Assembly: GCA_946887025.1 (NCBI GenBank)
Contig: CAMPJY010000006.1
Location: 1-37,614 of the forward strand
DNA: 37,614 bases
DNA from: an uncultured Salinimicrobium sp.
GTDB taxonomy: Bacteria; Bacteroidota; Bacteroidia; Flavobacteriales; Flavobacteriaceae
Direction of reading: 5' to 3'
The first letter of the stretch is position 1. Each line of letters starts with the position of its first letter. A program made the translations under genes and the position numbers. The notes under the pieces are model-generated. The model was not told the origin of the DNA, searched no databases, and worked only from the letters and a program-made list of their open reading frames with translations. Shown one piece after another: positions 24,550 to 32,220 of this stretch.

Positions 24550-25062
24550 ATGAAAGATCTGGTCAGACAAAAACTATCGATAAATGTGGATATCATGGAC
24601 CTGCTGAATGAGCAGATCCAGAAAGAAGCCCATTCGTCCTCGGCCTACCTTGCCATGGCTTCCTGGTGCGACCAGAACGGGTTGACCGGAAGCGCGGAAT
24701 TCTTTTACAAACAGGCCCTTGAGGAGCGCGAGCATATGATGAAAATATTCAAATTCATCAACGATAACGGCGGAACCGCCTATTCACCTGAAATAAGGAA
24801 TATCATGCACGAATTTGGTTCCCTGGAGGAGATCTTCGAATCGGCGCTGACCCAGGAGATCCAGATCACCAAGTCCATCCATAATCTCGTTCATGCCTGC
24901 AGAAAAAAACAGGACCTTTCCACCGAAAATTTCCTTCAGTGGTTCGTTCATGAACAAATGGAAGAAGAGCAGAAAATGCGACGCATCCTGGAACTGTTCG
25001 ACATTATGGGAAAAGACGGGATTGCACTGAAGCTCATTGACGAGAGGGTGAATGGGGTTTAA
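24550..25062 (+). CDS. ftnA: Ferritin
   Basis: 170 residues, the usual size of bacterial non-heme ferritin, which oxidises Fe(II) and stores it as mineral in a 24-mer shell. The four-helix bundle is complete. Ferroxidase ligands can be placed by comparison with E. coli FtnA: E26 (IQKEAHSSSAY), E59 and H62 (ALEEREHMMKIF), then EIQITKSIHNLV and WFVHEQMEEEQKM for the second metal site. There is no heme-binding Met typical of bacterioferritin and no Dps-type N-terminal site. An inverted repeat upstream suggests metal-dependent control, and a strong terminator follows at 25121-25140. Confidence 0.96.
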   Translation: MKDLVRQKLSINVDIMDLLNEQIQKEAHSSSAYLAMASWCDQNGLTGSAEFFYKQALEEREHMMKIFKFINDNGGTAYSPEIRNIMHEFGSLEEIFESALTQEIQITKSIHNLVHACRKKQDLSTENFLQWFVHEQMEEEQKMRRILELFDIMGKDGIALKLIDERVNGV

Positions 25063-25064
25063 GG

Positions 25065-25099
25065 CGGAAGACCGAAGTCGGAAGTCCGAAGACCGAAGT
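25065..25099. repeat. Heptanucleotide tandem array (C[CG]GAAGN), left arm
   Basis: Five units start every 7 bp: CGGAAGA, CCGAAGT, CGGAAGT, CCGAAGA, CCGAAGT. The array begins immediately after the ferritin stop and 20 bp before its terminator. GTCGGAAGTCCG (25077-25088) is exactly inverted at 25176-25187. Confidence 0.75.
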
Positions 25100-25120
25100 A
25101 CCTATCCGCAAAACAAAAAA

Positions 25121-25140
25121 GGCCGCCCTCAGGGGCGGCC
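25121..25140. terminator. Bidirectional terminator between ferritin and the metallopeptidase
   Basis: GGCCGCCC-TCAG-GGGCGGCC is a perfect 8-bp GC stem with A-rich sequence before and T-rich sequence after, serving both convergent genes. Confidence 0.93.
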
Positions 25141-25159
25141 TTTACTTTTATACTTTTTC

Positions 25160-25190
25160 TTCGGACTCCGGACTCCGGACTTCCGACTCC
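25160..25190. repeat. Heptanucleotide tandem array, right arm in inverse orientation
   Basis: Units every 7 bp: TTCGGAC, TCCGGAC, TCCGGAC, TTCCGAC, then TCC. Read on the other strand these are GTCCGAA/GTCGGAA units, the same heptamer as the left array. The two arrays therefore form a large imperfect inverted repeat around the terminator. Confidence 0.7.
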
Positions 25191-25191
25191 T

Positions 25192-25887
25192 TTAATCTCT
25201 TCCTCCCAAATAAATACTCAGGAAGTACAGCAGGGTTGCCAATGAACCAACGGCAGCAACTACATAAGTCCTGGCGGCCCACTTCAGAGAATCTTCTGCG
25301 GCTTTGTGTTCCTGTGGATTCAGCATGTTACCTGTTTCCAGCCATACCAGTGCCCTTTTGGAAGCATCATATTCCACAGGCAGGGTGATGAAGCTGAACA
25401 GGGTTCCCATCCCGTAAAGAATAATACCAATCAGCAGCACGGTCTGACCCACATTGAAGGATACCATGGTCATCAGGATAAGTCCTCCCATGATCGCCCA
25501 TTGTGAGAACTGGGATGCCACCTGCACCACAGGCACCAGATTGCTTCGCATTTTCAGCCAGCTATAGGCTTTGGCGTGCTGTACAGCGTGCCCACACTCG
25601 TGCGCAGCCACTGCAGCCGCGGCGGCATTGCGTTGCGTATACACCGATTCACTCAGGTTTACGGTCTTCTTGGCAGGATTGTAATGATCCGTCAGCATTC
25701 CCGGAGTGGAAATGACTTTCACATCGTGAATCCCGTTGTCGTGCAGCATCTGTTCTGCTATCTCTTTCCCGCTCATCCCGTTCTGCAGATGAACCTTGGA
25801 ATAGTGCTTGAATTTGCTTTTCAGCTTATTGCTCACATAAAGGCTCACTAAGAAAATGAGGCCGGCAATAATATAATATCCTATCAT
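25192..25887 (-). CDS. Membrane-anchored neutral zinc metallopeptidase (YugP-like)
   Basis: 231 residues of the Zn_peptidase_2 (YugP) family. An N-terminal helix (YYIIAGLIFLVSLYVS) is followed by a cytosolic-type domain with the zinc-binding HExxH motif at H96-E97-H100 (VAAHECGHAVQHAKAY). Further hydrophobic segments follow (WAIMGGLILMTMVSF, VLLIGIILYGMGTLFSFITLPVEYDA) and a C-terminal helix. The third ligand is probably the Glu in LPVEYDASKRAL. Members are predicted membrane proteases with unproven substrates. It is monocistronic and convergent with ferritin; a TATGTTTG -7 box lies at 25915-25908. Confidence 0.93.
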   Translation of the reverse strand: MIGYYIIAGLIFLVSLYVSNKLKSKFKHYSKVHLQNGMSGKEIAEQMLHDNGIHDVKVISTPGMLTDHYNPAKKTVNLSESVYTQRNAAAAAVAAHECGHAVQHAKAYSWLKMRSNLVPVVQVASQFSQWAIMGGLILMTMVSFNVGQTVLLIGIILYGMGTLFSFITLPVEYDASKRALVWLETGNMLNPQEHKAAEDSLKWAARTYVVAAVGSLATLLYFLSIYLGGRD

Positions 25888-25907
25888 GATATAAATCTAT
25901 TTTAGGA

Positions 25908-25915
25908 CAAACATA
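25908..25915 (-). promoter_or_regulatory. -7 box of the metallopeptidase gene
   Basis: TATGTTTG on the minus strand fits TAnnTTTG and ends 20 bp before the ATG. The nearest TTG is only 14 bp further upstream, shorter than usual. Confidence 0.5.
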
Positions 25916-26038
25916 AACAAAAATCCAGCCAATTTGGAGAAATATGGAAGGGGCTGAAATTTTGTCTTTGAAAACCCGAGAAGCCCCTGTTTTGTCAGGG
26001 AAATAAGCTAAATCTGCCATGCCTCTGCTCCCTATAAA

Positions 26039-26104
26039 GTGCAGGTCAAGTGCACACCTAGTGCACACCAAGTGCACACCTAATGCACATTTTATGTGCA
26101 CCTG
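26039..26104. repeat. Tandem array with exact 11-bp period and GTGCAC cores
   Basis: Six units start at 26039, 26050, 26061, 26072, 26083 and 26094: GTGCAGGTCAA, GTGCACACCTA, GTGCACACCAA, GTGCACACCTA, ATGCACATTTT, ATGTGCACCTG. The central three are nearly identical. The core GTGCAC is self-complementary, so every unit presents a dyad on the same face of the helix. Confidence 0.8.
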
Positions 26105-26156
26105 GTCTGCTTAAGGTCAGCTCTTGTCCATTATTCTAATAAAGCGGGGTAGGGTG

Positions 26157-26222
26157 CAGCTCCATCCGGAGCTGGGGGGAAGGAAGGTGGTTTTTCTACA
26201 AAGATGTACCTCCTCCGGAGGA
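26157..26222. repeat. Palindromic interspersed-type repeat
   Basis: CAGCTCC-ATCC-GGAGCTG (26157-26174) and the perfect palindrome TCCTCCGGAGGA (26211-26222) flank the segment TTTTTCTACAAAGATGTACC. From memory, the combination of a CTACAAA… segment with CTCC/GGAG palindromes recurs between genes in Bacteroidota genomes. Only one copy is in this window. Confidence 0.5.
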
Positions 26223-26274
26223 TATCCCATTTTTCGACAGTGAATTGAGCTAAAGTCCTGAACAATCTAAGGAT

Positions 26275-26301
26275 ATAAAAACCGGGGCTTGAAAGCCCCG
26301 G
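26275..26301 (-). terminator. leuS terminator
   Basis: CCGGGGCT-TGAA-AGCCCCGG forms a perfect 8-bp stem. On the minus strand it is followed by TTTTTATAT, 50 bp past the leuS stop. Confidence 0.9.
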
Positions 26302-26350
26302 CAAATAAGAATTTAAAAAGAAGAAGTTTATATTTGGTAACTAATAGTTC

Positions 26351-29182
26351 CTATCCCACGATATTCACAATCTTCCCCGGTACGACGATCACCTTCTTTG
26401 GGGCCCTGCCATCCAGTTGCTGCTGAGTCTTCTCGTTCTCCATCACCGCCTTTTCTATTTCTTCTTTGGAGAGATCAAGCGGCAGGGTCATGGTAAACCT
26501 CATTTTCCCATTAAAGGAGATCGGGTATTCCTTGGAATTCTCTACCAGGTATTTCTCCTCATATACCGGGTAAGTGGCAGTGGAAACAGATTCCTGGTGT
26601 CCCAGCAATTTCCAGAGCTCCTCCGCAATATGAGGGGCGTAAGGCGCGATAAGGACAGTCAGAGGCTCCAGCACCTCCCGCTGGTTGCACTTCTGGGCTG
26701 TCAGCTCATTTACACAGATCATAAAGGTGGAAACGGAGGTATTGAAACTGAAATTCTGAATATCCTCAGTCACCTTTTTGATGGTCTTGTGAAGGGATTT
26801 CAGGGATTCGGCAGAGGCCTTTTCATCTGAAACTTCAAAATTCACATTCGGATGATAGAGTTTCCAGAGTTTTTTCAGAAAACCATGCACTCCCGTGATT
26901 CCAGCTGTATTCCAGGGTTTGGCCTGTTCCAAAGGACCCAGGAACATTTCGTACATCCGGAGGGTATCCGCGCCGTAGTTCTCGCAGATCTCATCGGGAT
27001 TCACCACGTTATATTTGGATTTGGACATTTTTTCCACCTCTCGACCGACAATATAGGCCCCGCCATCAGAAGTGATGAATTCGGCATCCTGAAATTCAGG
27101 CCTCCAGGCTTTAAAACCTTCAATATCCAGTTCGTCTGAGAAATTCACCAGGGAGACATCTGCATGTATAGGCTGAACGGACTGGCCTTCAATCAGATCT
27201 TTGGAAATGAATTTATTTTCTCCCTCCAGTCGATACACAAAGGCACTGGTCCCAAGGATCATCCCCTGGTTGATAAGCTTTTTAAAAGGTTCTTCTACCG
27301 TCACCAGCTCACGGTCCTTCAGGAATTTGGTCCAGAATCGTGCGTAAAGCAGGTGCCCGGTGGCGTGTTCGCTTCCCCCGATATACAAATCCACGTTTTC
27401 CCAGTATTGCTGGGCTTCTGGGGAAACAAATCTTTCGTCATTGTCAGCATCCATATACCTGAAAAAGTACCAGCTGCTGCCCGCCCAGCCGGGCATGGTG
27501 TTCAGTTCGAGTGGGAAAACAGTCTCATGGTCGATCCTGTCGTTCTCCACTACTTTATTCGCGCTGGTATCCCAGGCCCAGTGGGAAGAATTCCCCAAAG
27601 GCGGCTCTCCGGTCTCTGTAGGGAGGTATTTCTCCACTTCCGGTAAACGTATAGGTAAATGTTCGGAATCGATCATCTGAGGCATCCCCTTGACGTAATA
27701 CACAGGGAAAGGCTCTCCCCAATAACGCTGACGGGAAAAGACAGCATCACGCAGCCTGTAGTTGGTTTTGCCTTTTCCCTGCCCGGTTTTCTCGAGTTCT
27801 TCAATGGCAACTCTTAATGCCTCTTTGTACGGCAGGCCGCTCAGGAAATCAGAATTGGCGATCACTGTGCCCTCTTTACTGGAATTCGCTTCCTCCGAGA
27901 TATCCACATTGTGGAAAATGTTCTTTATTTCAGGCATTCCTTCCTGTCCTGCAAAGTAATTCGCAAAATCGTAATCCCGCTGGTCCCCACAAGGTACTGC
28001 CATTACGGCGCCGGTTCCATAACCCGCAAGCACATAATCCCCGATCCAGATGGGCACCGGCTCCTTTGTGAAAGGATGAATGGCGTAAGCACCCGTGAAT
28101 ACTCCACTGATGGTTTTGACATCAGCCATACGTTCGCGTTCGCTTCTCTTGGCTGTTTTTTCTATATAAGCCTCCACGGCTGCCTTATGTTCGGGCGTGG
28201 TGATCTTTTCCACCAGCTCGTGTTCAGGCGCCAGGGTCATAAAGGTCACTCCGAAAATAGTGTCGGGACGGGTGGTGAATACCCCAATGCTTGCATCAGA
28301 ATCCTGTACTTTAAAATGCACCTCAGCCCCTACCGATTTTCCAATCCAGTTTCGCTGGCTTTCTTTCAGGCTTTCGGTCCAGTCAATGTTTTCGAGCCCC
28401 TGCAGCAGGCGTTCCGCATAGGCAGAAATCCGCATGCTCCACTGGGTCATTTTCTTTCGCACCACCGGATAGCCGCCGCGTTCTGAAACTCCGTTGACAA
28501 TCTCATCATTGGCAAGCACAGTCCCTAATTGCGGGCACCAGTTCACCTCGGTTTCCGCGAGGTAGGTGAGTCGATATTTTAATAGCTCTGCCTGTTTTTC
28601 TTCAGAAGTAAAGGCATTCCAGGTTTCCGCAGAAAATTCCCCTGCATCTTCATCACAGACTGACTTTACTTCTGAATTTCCTTTGGCTGCAAATATCTCT
28701 TCCAAATCAGAAATCGGTCTGGCTTTATCGGCTTCCAGATCGTACCAGGAATCGAATAGCTGAATGAAGATCCACTGGGTCCATTTGTAATATTCCGGAT
28801 CGCTGGTGCGCACTTCCCTGCTCCAGTCGAAGGAGAAGCCGATTTTGTCGAGCTGCTCCCTGTATCGGGCGATATTCTGCTGGGTAGTCAGCGCAGGATG
28901 CTGTCCCGTCTGGATGGCGTACTGTTCCGCAGGCAACCCGAAGCTGTCATATCCCTGGGGATGCAACACATTAAAGCCTTTGTGCCTCTTGAAGCGGGCG
29001 TAGATATCACTGGCAATATAGCCGAGCGGATGGCCCACATGCAGGCCTGCACCCGAAGGATAAGGGAACATGTCCAGCACGTAGTATTTTGGCTTATCGG
29101 ATTCGTTGGAAGCTTTAAAAGTCTGATTCTCGGCCCAATATTTTTGCCATTCGGCCTCAATTCTTCTAAATTCGTATTTCAT
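26351..29182 (-). CDS. leuS: Leucyl-tRNA synthetase
   Basis: 943 residues. A class I synthetase charging tRNA-Leu, longer than the 860 residues of E. coli, which is usual in Bacteroidota. The HIGH motif is H48-V-G-H51 (PYPSGAGLHVGHPLGY). The CP1 editing domain includes FTTRPDTIFGVTFM and the site GTGAVMAVPCGDQRDYDFA. The KMSKS loop is at 718-722 (EKMSKSKYNVVNPDE), followed by the anticodon-binding helical domain (APYAPHIAEELW) and a C-terminal tail (VIVVPGKIVNIV). Monocistronic, with a terminator at 26275-26301 and a TATTTTTG -7 box at 29261-29254. Confidence 0.98.
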   Translation of the reverse strand: MKYEFRRIEAEWQKYWAENQTFKASNESDKPKYYVLDMFPYPSGAGLHVGHPLGYIASDIYARFKRHKGFNVLHPQGYDSFGLPAEQYAIQTGQHPALTTQQNIARYREQLDKIGFSFDWSREVRTSDPEYYKWTQWIFIQLFDSWYDLEADKARPISDLEEIFAAKGNSEVKSVCDEDAGEFSAETWNAFTSEEKQAELLKYRLTYLAETEVNWCPQLGTVLANDEIVNGVSERGGYPVVRKKMTQWSMRISAYAERLLQGLENIDWTESLKESQRNWIGKSVGAEVHFKVQDSDASIGVFTTRPDTIFGVTFMTLAPEHELVEKITTPEHKAAVEAYIEKTAKRSERERMADVKTISGVFTGAYAIHPFTKEPVPIWIGDYVLAGYGTGAVMAVPCGDQRDYDFANYFAGQEGMPEIKNIFHNVDISEEANSSKEGTVIANSDFLSGLPYKEALRVAIEELEKTGQGKGKTNYRLRDAVFSRQRYWGEPFPVYYVKGMPQMIDSEHLPIRLPEVEKYLPTETGEPPLGNSSHWAWDTSANKVVENDRIDHETVFPLELNTMPGWAGSSWYFFRYMDADNDERFVSPEAQQYWENVDLYIGGSEHATGHLLYARFWTKFLKDRELVTVEEPFKKLINQGMILGTSAFVYRLEGENKFISKDLIEGQSVQPIHADVSLVNFSDELDIEGFKAWRPEFQDAEFITSDGGAYIVGREVEKMSKSKYNVVNPDEICENYGADTLRMYEMFLGPLEQAKPWNTAGITGVHGFLKKLWKLYHPNVNFEVSDEKASAESLKSLHKTIKKVTEDIQNFSFNTSVSTFMICVNELTAQKCNQREVLEPLTVLIAPYAPHIAEELWKLLGHQESVSTATYPVYEEKYLVENSKEYPISFNGKMRFTMTLPLDLSKEEIEKAVMENEKTQQQLDGRAPKKVIVVPGKIVNIVG

Positions 29183-29253
29183 AGTCGGAGTTCATTCAGG
29201 TTCCACAGCGTAATTCCTGCGGATTTATTGCGCTGGAACAGTCCAGATGCAGG

Positions 29254-29261
29254 CAAAAATA
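29254..29261 (-). promoter_or_regulatory. -7 box of leuS
   Basis: TATTTTTG on the minus strand fits TAnnTTTG, 71 bp before the ATG. No -33 TTG is found at normal spacing. The box abuts one copy of a 10-bp direct repeat (ACGTTTAATG at 29261 and 29291). Confidence 0.45.
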
Positions 29262-29342
29262 CGTTTAATGTACGAAAGTGAAAAGTTTGGACGTTTAATG
29301 ATTATCTTTCTTATTTTTACAAAAATTTCATGAAGCCGCCCT

Positions 29343-30221
29343 ATGAGTACATCCTTTGAAAAGTACCAGAACCGCCGTTTAATTTCTTCTTATTTCTCAG
29401 TGGTGATCAGTATTGGGCTGGTGCTGTTCCTCATGGGCCTGCTGGGACTGCTGGTGCTGAACACCAAAAAGATAGCAGATCATTTTAAAGAGCAGATCGC
29501 CCTTACCATTTACCTGAAGGATACCGCCAAGGAGGTGGAGATCACCCAGCTCAACAAGAGCCTGGCGCTGGCAGAATATACCAAATCCACGAATTACGTT
29601 ACCAAAGAGGAGGCCGCCGAGGCGCACAGCAAGGAGATTGGAGAGGATTTTATGGATTTCCTCGGATACAACCCGCTTCAGAATTCCATTGACGTCTACG
29701 TAAAAGCTGATTATATCACTTCAGGAGAAATAGACACCATCGCGACCGATATACAGTCAAAAAGCTTTGTGGATGAAGTGGTGTATGATAAACCCCTCAT
29801 CTCCCTTCTGAATGAGAATGTGGCGAAGATCAGTTTTTGGGTACTTGTTATCAGTGGCGTATTTACTTTTATCGCGGTGCTCCTGATCAACAGCTCCATC
29901 CGCCTTTCGGTCTATTCCAAGCGATTCACCATCAAAACCATGCAGATGGTGGGCGCCACCAAAAGCTTTATCCGCAAACCTTTCATCTGGAAGAGCGTAA
30001 AACTGGGGATGATAGGGGCAGTACTCGCCCTGATAGGGATGGCTGCCATCCTGTACTATATGGATAAAAGCTTTCCTGAACTGAACCTCCTGAGCGACAC
30101 CCTGCTGCTGGTAGGATTGTTTGTAGGGGTGTTCCTGATGGGCGTCGTGATCTCCTGGCTGAGCACCTATTTTGCGACCCAGCGTTTCCTCAATCTGAAG
30201 ACGGATGAACTTTATTATTAA
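29343..30221 (+). CDS. ftsX: Cell-division ABC-transporter permease FtsX
   Basis: 292 residues with the FtsX layout: cytoplasmic N-terminus (FEKYQNRRLISSYFSVV), TM1 (about 18-40), a periplasmic domain (about 41-160), and three C-terminal helices (about 163-188, 217-240, 255-280). The conserved FtsX/MacB core is visible in VYSKRFTIKTMQMVGATKSFIRKPF. With FtsE it forms the complex that links divisome assembly to cell-wall hydrolase activation. ftsE is not adjacent, which is common in Bacteroidota. First gene of an operon with DUF3098, uppP and truB, an order I recall as conserved in the phylum. Confidence 0.94.
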   Translation: MSTSFEKYQNRRLISSYFSVVISIGLVLFLMGLLGLLVLNTKKIADHFKEQIALTIYLKDTAKEVEITQLNKSLALAEYTKSTNYVTKEEAAEAHSKEIGEDFMDFLGYNPLQNSIDVYVKADYITSGEIDTIATDIQSKSFVDEVVYDKPLISLLNENVAKISFWVLVISGVFTFIAVLLINSSIRLSVYSKRFTIKTMQMVGATKSFIRKPFIWKSVKLGMIGAVLALIGMAAILYYMDKSFPELNLLSDTLLLVGLFVGVFLMGVVISWLSTYFATQRFLNLKTDELYY

Positions 30222-30256
30222 AAGATTGAAAAACTGAAAGATTGAAAGATTGAAGG
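30221..30256. repeat. Octanucleotide tandem array (GATTGAAA)
   Basis: Units start every 8 bp at 30224, 30232, 30240 and 30248: GATTGAAA, AACTGAAA, GATTGAAA, GATTGAAG. It begins at the ftsX stop codon and lies in the ftsX-DUF3098 gap. Confidence 0.7.
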
Positions 30257-30372
30257 GTTTTTTGGATAGAAAAATGGATATTTGCAGGCTGACTTGTCTG
30301 GCTTCGGGGAATTTATAAATGAATATTCGTGAATTCGTGGCCTATTACTCCCCGGAATATTAAAAACACAAA

Positions 30373-30630
30373 ATGAGCAACAACAAAAAACCTCTGCATA
30401 AACAGGACCTGAACTTCGTTTTTGGGAGAAAGAACTACATCGTAATGGGCATAGGCCTTGCAGTGATCGCCCTGGGCTTTATACTGATGGCTGGCGGTGG
30501 AAGTGACGATCCCAATGTGTTCAATCCGGAAATTTACAACTTCAGAAGAATAAGACTGGCGCCTATGCTGGTACTTCTCGGTTTTGCGATTGAAGTTTAC
30601 GCCATCCTGTTAAACCCCAACAAGAAGTAA
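30373..30630 (+). CDS. DUF3098 membrane protein
   Basis: 85 residues with two transmembrane helices: YIVMGIGLAVIALGFILMAGG (about 25-45) and LAPMLVLLGFAIEVYAILL (about 62-80). The motif between them (SDDPNVFNPEIYNFRRIRLAP) is typical of DUF3098, a family seen only in Bacteroidota. Function is unknown, but its fixed place between ftsX and uppP suggests a link to cell-envelope growth or division. Its stop codon overlaps the uppP start by one base (TAATG), indicating translational coupling. It is 151 bp after ftsX, separated by an octanucleotide array. Confidence 0.92.
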   Translation: MSNNKKPLHKQDLNFVFGRKNYIVMGIGLAVIALGFILMAGGGSDDPNVFNPEIYNFRRIRLAPMLVLLGFAIEVYAILLNPNKK

Positions 30631-31427
30631 TGGAGATCATCGATGCGATTGTCCTTGGAATCATCCAGGGCTTGACTGAATTCCTGCCGGTTTCCTCCAG
30701 CGGGCATTTGGAGATTGGAAAAGCTATCCTTGGCGATAACAGCATTCCTGAAGAATCTATGATGGTGACCGTGGTGCTGCACTTTGCAACCGCCCTGAGT
30801 ACCATTGTGGTTTTCAGAAAGGACATAGCAGAAATTTTTCGCAGACTGTTCCAGTTCAAATACAATGGGGAAACCGAATTTTCCCTGAAGATCATCCTTT
30901 CCATGATCCCGGCTGCCTTTGTGGGGGTCTTTTTTGAAGAAGAACTGGAAACCCTATTTGGAGGAAATATTCTTTTTGTAGGCTTCATGCTTCTTATCAC
31001 TGCGCTGCTGCTGTGGCTCGCGGATAAGGCTAAGGACACCGGAAAACCTGTTAGTTTCACCAATGCCTTTATTATCGGGGTTTCCCAGGCGATAGCGATC
31101 CTTCCCGGGATCTCGAGGAGCGGGGCCACCATATCCACCTCAGTTCTATTGGGGAACGACAAGGGCAAGGCGGCACGATTCTCGTTCCTGATGGTAGTAC
31201 CCCTGATCCTTGGCAAAATCGCGAAGGATATACTCGACGGAAAGCTTTCCGGCGCCACTATTGATATTGTGCCCCTGGCCTTTGGATTTGTAGCTGCATT
31301 CCTCGCAGGCCTTGTCGCCTGTACCTGGATGATCGCCCTGGTTAAGAAAAGTAAACTTCGCTATTTTGCGATCTACTGTTTCATTGTCGGAATCATAGCG
31401 ATAAGCTTCGATTATGTCAGCAACTAG
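30630..31427 (+). CDS. uppP: Undecaprenyl-diphosphate phosphatase
   Basis: 265 residues. UppP (BacA) dephosphorylates undecaprenyl pyrophosphate, recycling the lipid carrier for peptidoglycan and other glycans at the inner membrane; overexpression gives bacitracin resistance. The first catalytic motif is GIIQGLTEFLPVSSSGHLE near the N-terminus (with the Glu and the SSSGH segment), and the second is LPGISRSGATIS around residues 154-165. About eight hydrophobic helices are present, with the usual length. It is coupled to DUF3098 (1-bp overlap) and overlaps truB by 14 bp. Confidence 0.97.
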   Translation: MEIIDAIVLGIIQGLTEFLPVSSSGHLEIGKAILGDNSIPEESMMVTVVLHFATALSTIVVFRKDIAEIFRRLFQFKYNGETEFSLKIILSMIPAAFVGVFFEEELETLFGGNILFVGFMLLITALLLWLADKAKDTGKPVSFTNAFIIGVSQAIAILPGISRSGATISTSVLLGNDKGKAARFSFLMVVPLILGKIAKDILDGKLSGATIDIVPLAFGFVAAFLAGLVACTWMIALVKKSKLRYFAIYCFIVGIIAISFDYVSN

Positions 31428-32118
31428 TAAATTTTCAGCAGAAGATTTCAAGGAAGGGCAGATACTCCTGTTCGACAAACCTTTAGGCTGGACCTCCTTC
31501 CAGCTGGTGAATAAGGTACGCTGGCTGATAAGGAGCAGACACAAGATCAAAAAAATAAAAGTCGGACACGCAGGAACCCTGGATCCCCTGGCTTCAGGTC
31601 TGCTGATCCTCTGCACCGGGAAATTCACCAAACGAATTGAGGAGCTGCAGGGGCAGGAAAAAGAATACACCGGGACTTTCACCCTCGGAGCCACTACTCC
31701 GTCGTATGATCTGGAAACAGAAATAAACGCCACCTTTCCTACAGAACATCTGAATGAAGAGAACATTAAGGCGGCGACGGCTGATTTTATTGGGGAAATA
31801 GACCAGTATCCCCCGGTATTTTCGGCTTTGAAGAAGGAAGGTCGAAGACTATATGAATTCGCCAGGACGGGGGAAGAGGTAGAGATTCCGGCACGAAAAG
31901 TGCACATTAAGGAATTCGAGATTACACATATAGCAATGCCCAAGGTGGATTTCAGGGTAGTATGCAGCAAGGGGACTTATATCAGGAGCCTGGCTTTTGA
32001 TTTTGGAAAAGCTCTTGATAGCGGCGCCCATCTTTCCGCACTGCGCAGGACAAAGATTGGAAATTACAGCGTGGACGATGCCATGAGCATAGCCTCATTT
32101 GAAACAGAACACCTGTAG
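31414..32118 (+). CDS. truB: tRNA pseudouridine(55) synthase
   Basis: 234 residues. TruB makes pseudouridine at position 55 in the T-loop of tRNAs. The catalytic Asp is about residue 57 in KVGHAGTLDPLASGLL, preceded by ILLFDKPLGWTSFQLVNKVR. Other family motifs: QEKEYTGTFTLGATTPSYD, then QYPPVFSALKKEGRRLYEFA and VVCSKGTYIRSLAFDFG. The C-terminal PUA-like extension is short, as in other Bacteroidota. Last gene of the ftsX operon, overlapping uppP by 14 bp. No defects are seen. Confidence 0.97.
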   Translation: MSATSKFSAEDFKEGQILLFDKPLGWTSFQLVNKVRWLIRSRHKIKKIKVGHAGTLDPLASGLLILCTGKFTKRIEELQGQEKEYTGTFTLGATTPSYDLETEINATFPTEHLNEENIKAATADFIGEIDQYPPVFSALKKEGRRLYEFARTGEEVEIPARKVHIKEFEITHIAMPKVDFRVVCSKGTYIRSLAFDFGKALDSGAHLSALRRTKIGNYSVDDAMSIASFETEHL

Positions 32119-32158
32119 CAGCATCAAGCTAAGTCATTACCCTGGCGGGCATGACAGT

Positions 32159-32191
32159 TTTGCAGTGATCTTGGAAATTTGACTATCTTTA
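32159..32191 (+). promoter_or_regulatory. Promoter of the TonB-like gene
   Basis: TTTG (32159-32162), a 21-bp spacer and TATCTTTA (32184-32191; last base off consensus) lie 30 bp before ATG 32221. This separates the TonB-like operon from truB. Confidence 0.55.
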
Positions 32192-32220
32192 AATTGTAAA
32201 AAGAAGATTTTATTCCAAAA

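Larger units (their letters stand above)
25888..26350. other. 463-bp intergenic region upstream of the metallopeptidase
   Basis: No credible gene is present. It contains, left to right, the metallopeptidase -7 box, an 11-bp period tandem array (26039-26104), a palindromic interspersed-type repeat (26157-26222) and the leuS terminator (26275-26301). An ORF read on the minus strand from 26101 crosses the array out of frame with its period and into the peptidase gene; it is rejected. Confidence 0.8.

Noticed and set aside
25826..26101. Minus-strand ORF of 91 codons starting in the 11-bp array
   Set aside because: The repeat period is out of phase with codons, the peptide is Cys/His/Leu-rich in a way expected from the repeat, and it runs into the true metallopeptidase start.
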